Positions 1 to 4,762 of a DNA stretch of 18,686 bases are shown piece by piece. The notes beneath the pieces were generated by a model. That model did no database searches. It was not told the origin of the DNA and saw only the letters and a list, made by a program, of their open reading frames with translations. Both the position numbers and the translations under genes were made by a program. Within the stretch, counting starts at the first letter, position 1. Every line of letters begins with the position of its first letter. This DNA is from an uncultured Rhodospirillales bacterium (GTDB lineage Bacteria > Pseudomonadota > Alphaproteobacteria > Rhodospirillales > 2-02-FULL-58-16), in assembly GCA_913053795.1 (NCBI GenBank), contig CAJXGZ010000010.1, forward strand, positions 1-18,686, written 5' to 3'.

Positions 1-655
1 AAGAGCCGGCGGCGGCGTTGCGGGGGTTGGCGAAGGTCTTGTCTCCGGCCTTTTCCTGACGCTTGTTTAAAGCCTGAAAATCATCCTTGCGCATATAGAC
101 TTCGCCGCGAACCTCAAGGACGGCGGGCGCGCCGCCGCTGAGAACTTGCGGGATGTCCTTGATGGTTTTGAGGTTTTCGGTGATGTCCTCCCCGGTTGTT
201 CCGTCGCCCCGGGTGGCGCCCCTGACCAGGCGCCCATCCTCATAGCGTAACGACACCGACAGGCCGTCGATCTTGGGCTCGGCGACGATTTCAACGGGTT
301 CGTCCTCCGCCAATCCGAGAAAGCGCCGGACGCGGGCCAGAAACTCGGCCACGTCCTCGTCGCTGAAAGCGTTGCCGAGAGAGAGCATGGGAACGGCGTG
401 ATCGACCTTGTCGAACCCGGCGGCGGGAGCGGCCCCGACTTTTTGCGTTGGGCTGTCAGAACGGACCAAATCGGGAAAACGCGCCTCAATAGCCTCCAGC
501 CTTCGCTTGAGGGTGTCGTATTCGGCGTCGCTGACGGTGGGCGCATCTTTTTGGTGATAGGCGATGTCATGGGCGGCAAGCTCCTTGGCCAGCCGTTCGG
601 CTTCCGCCGCCGCCTCCAAGTCAAGAAGCTCCTCGACGGGCGTATTTCCGCTCAC
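1..655 (-). CDS. ligA: NAD-dependent DNA ligase LigA, N-terminal part (runs off left edge)
   Basis: LigA seals nicks in duplex DNA during replication and repair, using NAD+ to form an enzyme-AMP intermediate. The reading frame starts at GTG 655-653, two bases after the recN TAA stop, and stays open to position 1, giving 218 codons of a protein usually about 670-700 residues long. Visible in order are the N-terminal NMN-binding Ia region with the YHQKDAP...SDAEYDTL pattern, then SPTQKVG, then the adenylation motif KIDG with the nucleotidyl-acceptor lysine at about residue 128 (bases 272-274), then RGDGTTGEDIT, and RGEVYM. The fragment ends within KTFANPRNAAAGS, a typical LigA stretch. No ATG fits this start, and the GGA a few bases upstream is only a weak ribosome site, so translation probably continues from recN. 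The oligonucleotide-binding, zinc-finger, helix-hairpin-helix and BRCT parts lie outside the window. Identity is very secure; the exact start is fairly secure. Confidence 0.96.
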   Translation of the reverse strand, partial: MSGNTPVEELLDLEAAAEAERLAKELAAHDIAYHQKDAPTVSDAEYDTLKRRLEAIEARFPDLVRSDSPTQKVGAAPAAGFDKVDHAVPMLSLGNAFSDEDVAEFLARVRRFLGLAEDEPVEIVAEPKIDGLSVSLRYEDGRLVRGATRGDGTTGEDITENLKTIKDIPQVLSGGAPAVLEVRGEVYMRKDDFQALNKRQEKAGDKTFANPRNAAAGS

Positions 656-657
656 AA

Positions 658-2334
658 TTATCCGCCGCCCCTGAGCAGGCTTTTAGCCGCCGCGCGAGCT
701 TCTTCGGTGACGCTGGCGCCGGCCAGCATGCGGGCGATTTCCTCCTTGCGGGCGTCCTCGCCGAGGATGTCCACGGAGGTCAGCGCCTGGGTCTCGGCGC
801 TGTCCTTGCTGACCTGCATGTGATGGGCGCCGCGCGCCGCAACCTGGGGCGAATGGGTGACCACCAGCACCTGGAAATCGCCGGCCAGCCGCGCCAGCCG
901 CTCGCCGACGGCGTCCGCCACGGCGCCGCCGACGCCGCTGTCCACTTCGTCGAAGATGATGGTCGGCGTCGGATCGGCCTGGGCCAGGACCACCTTCAGG
1001 GCCAGCATGAAGCGGGCCAGCTCGCCGCCGGACGCAATAGTCTTCAGTGGTCCCAGCGGTGCGCCAGGATTTGTCGCCACCTGAAAGGCGATGCGGTCCA
1101 TGCCCGAAGCGCCCCAGGAATCCTCCGCCAACGCCTCGACGGCGGTAGCGAAACTGGCCTTGTCCAGCTTCAGGGGCTCCAATTCGCCGGTCAACGCCAG
1201 ATCCAGCCTTTCCGCCGCTTTCTTGCGGGCTTCGCTTAAAGCGCCGGCGGTCTCCACGTAGGATGCGCGCGTCCGGGTCTCCTCGCCCCGAAGGCGCTCG
1301 ACATTGGCGCCGCCATCCTCAAGGGCCGCCACCTGCGCCGTCAGATCCTGTCCATAGGTGGGCAAGGAATCGCAGGCGACGCCATGTTTGCGGGCAAGCG
1401 CCCGTAGCGCGAACAGGCGTTCCTCGACGGATTCCAGGCTGTCTGCGTCCAGGTCAAGATCGCCCCCCGCCTTGTCCAGCAGCGCCGCGCCATCGGCGGC
1501 TTCCGACGCCGCCCTGGCGAGCGCCGCGATGGGGCCGTCCAAGCGGCCCTCGGCCTTGTCGGCCACCCGCTCCAGACAATGAAGGGCGCCGCGGAGCGTG
1601 ATCTCGACGCCCCGGCCCGACGTCAATTCATCGGAAGCCTGATTCATGGCCTCCATCAACTTTTCGCCATGCATCAACACGGTGCGGCGGGCGGCCAGTT
1701 CCTTCTCCTCGCCTTGTTGGGGATTCAGTTTGGCCAACTCATCGGCGGCGTGACGCAGGTAGTCCTCGTCGCGGCGGGCCTTCTCCAATTCGGCCTCGGC
1801 GGATTCGCGGGCTTGCAGGGCGCCGCGCCACGTTTCCCATGCGGCGGCGACGCTTGAGGAAAGCGCCGTCAATTCACCGAAAGCGTCCAAAAGTCCGCGG
1901 TGGGTGGACGGGTTCAGCAGGCGCTGGCTCTCAAACTGTCCGTGCACCTCCACCAGGATTTCGCCGAGTTGGCGCAGCAGCGAGACGCTGACAGGCTGGT
2001 CGTTGACGAAGGCGCGGGATCGGCCGTCATCGGTTAGGGTTCTTCTGAGCAGCAGCGCGTCGCCGTCGCCGCCGCCGTCGATGCCGTGTTCGGCGAGAAG
2101 CTCGCGGACGGGAGGAGAAAGAGCGTCCTCGAACTCCGCCGTCACCGAAGCCTGCGCGGCGCCATGGCGCACCAGCCGGACTTCGGCGCGCACGCCAAGG
2201 GCCAAGCCGAGACCATCCAGAAGTATGGACTTGCCGGAGCCAGTCTCGCCCGTGAGAACCCCCAAACCGGATTGGAAGTCCAGCTCCAGGCGGTCTATGA
2301 GCACAACATCGCGTATGGAAAGAGAGCGCAACAT
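658..2334 (-). CDS. recN: DNA repair protein RecN (SMC-like ATPase)
   Basis: RecN is a cytoplasmic SMC-family ATPase that acts early in recombinational repair of double-strand breaks. The 558-residue product matches the usual family length of about 550. The N-terminus holds Walker A GETGSGKS at residues 29-36. The middle is rich in Ala, Glu, Arg and Leu, as expected for a coiled coil. The C-terminal half has the ABC signature SGGE at about 435-438, Walker B IIFDEVDSGVGG starting at about 459, and the H-loop VVTHSPQVAA. I place the start at ATG 2334; a TTG three bases upstream (2337) is in frame but a less likely start. Seven bases separate this ATG from the bamD stop and no Shine-Dalgarno is visible, so RecN is probably made by read-through or coupling from bamD. 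RecN is an SOS gene in many bacteria; the short region ahead of bamD shows no alphaproteobacterial LexA box of the GTTC-N7-GTTC form. Confidence 0.97.
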   Translation of the reverse strand: MLRSLSIRDVVLIDRLELDFQSGLGVLTGETGSGKSILLDGLGLALGVRAEVRLVRHGAAQASVTAEFEDALSPPVRELLAEHGIDGGGDGDALLLRRTLTDDGRSRAFVNDQPVSVSLLRQLGEILVEVHGQFESQRLLNPSTHRGLLDAFGELTALSSSVAAAWETWRGALQARESAEAELEKARRDEDYLRHAADELAKLNPQQGEEKELAARRTVLMHGEKLMEAMNQASDELTSGRGVEITLRGALHCLERVADKAEGRLDGPIAALARAASEAADGAALLDKAGGDLDLDADSLESVEERLFALRALARKHGVACDSLPTYGQDLTAQVAALEDGGANVERLRGEETRTRASYVETAGALSEARKKAAERLDLALTGELEPLKLDKASFATAVEALAEDSWGASGMDRIAFQVATNPGAPLGPLKTIASGGELARFMLALKVVLAQADPTPTIIFDEVDSGVGGAVADAVGERLARLAGDFQVLVVTHSPQVAARGAHHMQVSKDSAETQALTSVDILGEDARKEEIARMLAGASVTEEARAAAKSLLRGGG

Positions 2335-2341
2335 CAATTAA

Positions 2342-3451
2342 TTACCAGAAAACGTACCAGGACTTGTCTTCTTTTTTCTCGGGCGCCTGGCTTTTCGCCG
2401 TCGTTGGCGGGGGGGAGATCACCGTCGTTGGCGGGGGGTCTTTCTTTTCCTCCGGCTCAGGTTTGTTGGGTTCGGGCTTCCAGAATTTATACCAGTTCTT
2501 TTCCGAGGCGGGCTTCTTGACCACCGTTTTTTCTTTTTCCTTCGCCGCATTCATTTCTTTGCTGGCGTCCTCGGTGGGCTTCCAGAATTGGTACCAAGAG
2601 TCCTCATCGGCTTCGGGAAGCGGCAACTTCTGTACGCGGGCGGTCGGTTCGGATTTCCAGACTTCGTACCAAGACGGCTTGTCCACCGGCCTGAATTGCT
2701 TTTCCTCGACCGTCTCGTAAGCATCGATGTACCACTCGCTGCCGGGAAAATTATGGCCAAGCACGGCCGTCGACTTGCGCGCTTCATCATCGATGCCCAA
2801 CGCGTAATAGCTTTCGGTCAACCGGTGAAGGGCTTCCGGAACATGAGATGTGGTCTGGTATTTGTCCACCACCGTTTTGAAGCGGTTGATGGCAGCCAGG
2901 TAATGCCCCTGATTCAAATAATAACGGCCGACCTCCATTTCCTTGCCGGCCATGTGATCCTTTGTCAGGTCAAGCTTGAGCATGGCGTCACGGGCGTATT
3001 TGCTATCGGGGAAACGCGCGATGACTTCCTTCAGGCTCTCCATCGCCAGTTTCGTCATGAGCTGGTCGCGGGAGACGTCGGATATTTGCTCATAGTAGCT
3101 GAGCGCCTTCAGATAATGTGCGTAGGCGATGTCACGGTGGGAGGGGTGAAGCTGGATAAACCGTTCAAGGGCGACGAGCGCCTGGTCGTAGTCGTCATTC
3201 TGGTAAAGGCTATAGGCGGCCATCAATTGGGCCTTGGTCGCCCAGGTGGAATAGGGGTGCTGGCGCTCCACCTCGTCGAACATGGCTGAGGCGTCACGAA
3301 AGTCGCCGAGTTGAAGCCTATCCATGGCGCTGTTGTAAAGATCGGCCACCGGACGCTCGACGTATGCTTGCTCGCTGTAATCAACGCAAGCGCCAAGGAG
3401 CGAGAGCGCAAGAAGACTGGCGGCGAATGAAAAAACATGGCGGTTGTTCAT
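2342..3451 (-). CDS. bamD: Outer membrane protein assembly factor BamD (lipoprotein) with long repeat-bearing C-terminal tail
   Basis: BamD is the essential lipoprotein of the BAM complex, which folds beta-barrel proteins into the outer membrane. The product has 369 residues against roughly 245-290 in the family. Residues 1-22 are a lipoprotein signal with lipobox LGAC, so lipidation is expected on Cys22. Residues about 35-250 are the TPR body, with NSAMDRLQLGDF, FDEVERQHPYSTW and QLMAAYSLYQNDDYDQA typical of BamD (ComL/YfiO). From about residue 258 the protein changes to a Lys/Glu/Pro-rich tail with four WYxxW motifs beginning at residues 261, 286, 320 and 365; the last ends the protein. The family body is certain, whereas the tail has no function I recognise. 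ATG 3451 is preferred because it gives a proper signal peptide, although no Shine-Dalgarno precedes it. The gene follows a terminator and is the first of a likely bamD-recN-ligA unit. Confidence 0.96.
   Translation of the reverse strand: MNNRHVFSFAASLLALSLLGACVDYSEQAYVERPVADLYNSAMDRLQLGDFRDASAMFDEVERQHPYSTWATKAQLMAAYSLYQNDDYDQALVALERFIQLHPSHRDIAYAHYLKALSYYEQISDVSRDQLMTKLAMESLKEVIARFPDSKYARDAMLKLDLTKDHMAGKEMEVGRYYLNQGHYLAAINRFKTVVDKYQTTSHVPEALHRLTESYYALGIDDEARKSTAVLGHNFPGSEWYIDAYETVEEKQFRPVDKPSWYEVWKSEPTARVQKLPLPEADEDSWYQFWKPTEDASKEMNAAKEKEKTVVKKPASEKNWYKFWKPEPNKPEPEEKKDPPPTTVISPPPTTAKSQAPEKKEDKSWYVFW
2345..2671 (-). repeat. Four diverged WYxxW-coding repeats in the bamD tail
   Basis: This part of bamD codes for WYEVW (residues 261-265), WYQFW (286-290), WYKFW (320-324) and WYVFW (365-369), spaced 25, 34 and 45 residues apart. 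The first three are followed by Lys and the second and third by Lys-Pro. At DNA level the second and third units still share an identical 14-base block (plus strand 2474-2487 and 2576-2589, offset 102 bases or 34 codons). That points to duplication of an ancestral unit followed by divergence of the spacers. The spacers are rich in Lys, Glu, Pro and Ala and look disordered. Confidence 0.85.
2398..2438 (-). repeat. 17-base direct repeat with G-tracts in the bamD tail
   Basis: Identical 17-base copies lie at plus-strand 2398-2414 and 2422-2438, offset by 24 bases (8 codons), and both code for the PPPTT stretches of the BamD tail. Each copy ends in a G-run on the plus strand, seven Gs in the first (2409-2415) and six in the second (2433-2438). 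The offset keeps the reading frame. Confidence 0.85.
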
Positions 3452-3459
3452 AGTCGTGA

Positions 3460-3490
3460 ACTATATCATTTGAGCGCGGGAATTTCGCAA
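3460..3490 (-). promoter_or_regulatory. Possible promoter for bamD-recN-ligA
   Basis: Reading the minus strand, TTGCGA (3485-3490) and TATAGT (3460-3465) resemble sigma-70 -35 and -10 boxes with a 19-base spacer, longer than ideal. The site lies just after the lpxC terminator, where a new transcript would need to start. A start site about seven bases past the -10 box would leave almost no leader before the bamD ATG at 3451, which also lacks a Shine-Dalgarno. ATAGT and ACTAT form a 5-base inverted repeat between the -10 box and the start codon. This is a pattern match only. Confidence 0.35.
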
Positions 3491-3498
3491 CTACATAG

Positions 3499-3527
3499 AA
3501 AAAACCGCCCGCATGATATGCGGACGG
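3499..3527 (-). terminator. Intrinsic terminator after lpxC
   Basis: On the minus strand a 10-base-pair stem (3518-3527 with 3505-3514, one G-T pair, loop of three) is followed at once by six Ts (3504-3499). It begins about 30 bases after the lpxC stop codon. A second pair of arms, 3533-3539 and 3488-3494 (7 bases, perfect), encloses the hairpin and the T-run. There is no T-run on the other strand, so it should act only on lpxC-side transcripts. Confidence 0.85.
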
Positions 3528-3557
3528 CGCGTGTAGTTGAAGGGAAAAAATAATCCG

Positions 3558-4496
3558 TCAGGCGGTAACGGCGATAACAGCCGGCTTGTCCTCAAGCCAT
3601 TCGTCCTGGAATGAAAATGAATTCGCTTCTTCAACGCTTATGGCGTCGTAGCTCCACGCCTCTTTGTCGCTGAAGAGAGCGCGCAAAAGGTCATTGTTGG
3701 CGGCGTGCCCCGAGCAGTGGCCGTTAAAGCGCCCGATAATGGGAGCGCCGGCCAGATAGAGGTCGCCAATGGCGTCCAGCGCCTTGTGGCGGACAAACTC
3801 GTCGTCATAACGCAGCCCGTCCTCGTTAAGAATCTTATCGCCGCTTACGACGACGGCGTTATCAAGGGATCCGCCCTTGATCAACCCGGCGGCCCAAAGC
3901 TGTTCGACTTCGTGCAGGAAGCCAAATGTGCGGGCGCGGGCCAGCTCCTTCTTGAAGGCGCCGTTGACGAGGCCCAGTGAAAAGAATTGGCGGGATATGG
4001 CGGGGCTTTCAAAATTAATCTCGAATCCGAGGGAGACGCCGCCACCGGGAGACAGAGAGGCGCGGCGCTCGCCGTCATTGACCGAAACATGCTTGTGCAA
4101 CCTGATCACGCGGCGATGGGCCGGCTGCTCGACGACGCCGGCGCATTCAACGAGGAACACGAAGGGCGCGGCGCTGCCATCCATGATGGGGACTTCCGGG
4201 CCATTGACTTCAATAAGGGCGTTATCCACCTCGCAACCGGCAAGCGCCGCCATCAGATGTTCAATGGTGCCGATGGTGACGCCGTCTTTATTGCCAAGGG
4301 TGGTGTTCATCTTGGTGTCGACGACGCGGTTCCAGGTGGCCGGGATTAAGGCGCCGGAAGCGGCAATGTCCGTCCGCTTGAACTGGATGCCGCTGTTTTC
4401 CTCGGCAGGCCTCAAGGTCATGGAAACCTTGCCGCCAGAGTGAAGGGAGATTCCGGTGCAACTGATCGAGGTCTTGAGGGTCCTCTGCTTGACCAT
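3558..4496 (-). CDS. lpxC: UDP-3-O-acyl-N-acetylglucosamine deacetylase LpxC
   Basis: LpxC is the zinc enzyme for the first committed step of lipid A synthesis, removing acetate from UDP-3-O-acyl-GlcNAc in the cytoplasm. With the chosen start the protein has 312 residues, close to the 305 of E. coli LpxC. Zinc ligands are visible as His80 (TIEHLMAALAG), His237 and Asp241 (FVRHKALDAIGD), with catalytic Glu79 and His264 (SGHAANN). MDGSAAPFV and ARARTFGF are also family hallmarks. I chose ATG 4496 because MVKQRTLK aligns with the E. coli start MIKQRTLK and because the codons upstream have a much lower share of G/C third bases. In-frame ATGs at 4550 and 4589 would add up to 31 residues; the 4589 one has AGGG eight bases upstream, a better ribosome site than that of 4496. 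The gene has its own likely promoter and ends at an intrinsic terminator, so it may form a single-gene unit. Confidence 0.96.
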   Translation of the reverse strand: MVKQRTLKTSISCTGISLHSGGKVSMTLRPAEENSGIQFKRTDIAASGALIPATWNRVVDTKMNTTLGNKDGVTIGTIEHLMAALAGCEVDNALIEVNGPEVPIMDGSAAPFVFLVECAGVVEQPAHRRVIRLHKHVSVNDGERRASLSPGGGVSLGFEINFESPAISRQFFSLGLVNGAFKKELARARTFGFLHEVEQLWAAGLIKGGSLDNAVVVSGDKILNEDGLRYDDEFVRHKALDAIGDLYLAGAPIIGRFNGHCSGHAANNDLLRALFSDKEAWSYDAISVEEANSFSFQDEWLEDKPAVIAVTA

Positions 4497-4655
4497 TTCA
4501 GTCGAGCTTAGTCCCTTGCCTGATTTATTGTTGCTTTTTATGAAGCCCATATTCCCCGAAAGTCCTGCGGGCAAGGCTCCCGGAGACATCCCCGGCGCCC
4601 TGATTTCGCCCTATCTTCTCAAGACTCCCCTCAAAAAAGAGATAAATCTAGGATT

Positions 4656-4684
4656 TTTGTACCAACTCCTTTGTTATGGGACAA
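4656..4684 (-). promoter_or_regulatory. Candidate promoter for lpxC
   Basis: On the minus strand TTGTCC (4679-4684) and TACAAA (4656-4661) lie 17 bases apart, the ideal sigma-70 spacing, each matching four of six consensus positions. The site is in the 266-base gap between ftsZ and the chosen lpxC start, which is more AT-rich than the surrounding genes. A start near 4649 would give a leader of about 60-150 bases depending on which lpxC ATG is used. Confidence 0.4.
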
Positions 4685-4709
4685 ATCACTCTTTGTTACC
4701 GAATGTTAC
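4669..4709 (-). repeat. Short direct repeats around the lpxC -35 region
   Basis: The 8-base word TAACAAAG (minus strand) occurs at 4669-4676 and 4691-4698, 22 bases apart, about two helical turns. A related GTAAC core is at 4705-4709, ten bases from the GTAAC core at 4695-4699. The first copy falls in the spacer of the candidate lpxC promoter and the others lie just upstream of its -35 box, as regulator sites often do. No known regulator motif is recognised. Confidence 0.4.
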
Positions 4710-4713
4710 GTTA

Positions 4714-4745
4714 GTGAATTGGCGGCTTTGCGGCCGCCAATTCAC
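4714..4745. other. Perfect 13-bp inverted repeat (hairpin) after ftsZ
   Basis: Arms 4714-4726 and 4733-4745 are perfectly complementary over 13 bases with a six-base loop (tttgcg on the plus strand). The structure begins 17 bases past the ftsZ stop. Neither strand has a T-run after it, so it does not meet the usual form of an intrinsic terminator. It could protect the 3' end of ftsZ mRNA, act as a pause or Rho-assisted end, or be a DNA-binding palindrome. Confidence 0.75.
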
Positions 4746-4762
4746 GCTTGATCATTAGAACG

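Noticed and set aside
67..624. Minus-strand open frame of 185 codons at the left edge
   Set aside because: It is a shifted frame inside ligA. The frame starting at GTG 655 carries the ligase motifs, including KIDG, and continues to the edge.
2588..3289. Plus-strand open frame of 233 codons opposite bamD
   Set aside because: Antisense shadow of a certain gene; no recognisable domain, signal peptide or ribosome site.
3455..3640. LexA/SOS box ahead of the bamD-recN unit
   Set aside because: No GTTC-N7-GTTC pattern is present. A GTTC-N8-GAAC arrangement over the bamD start has the wrong orientation and spacing.
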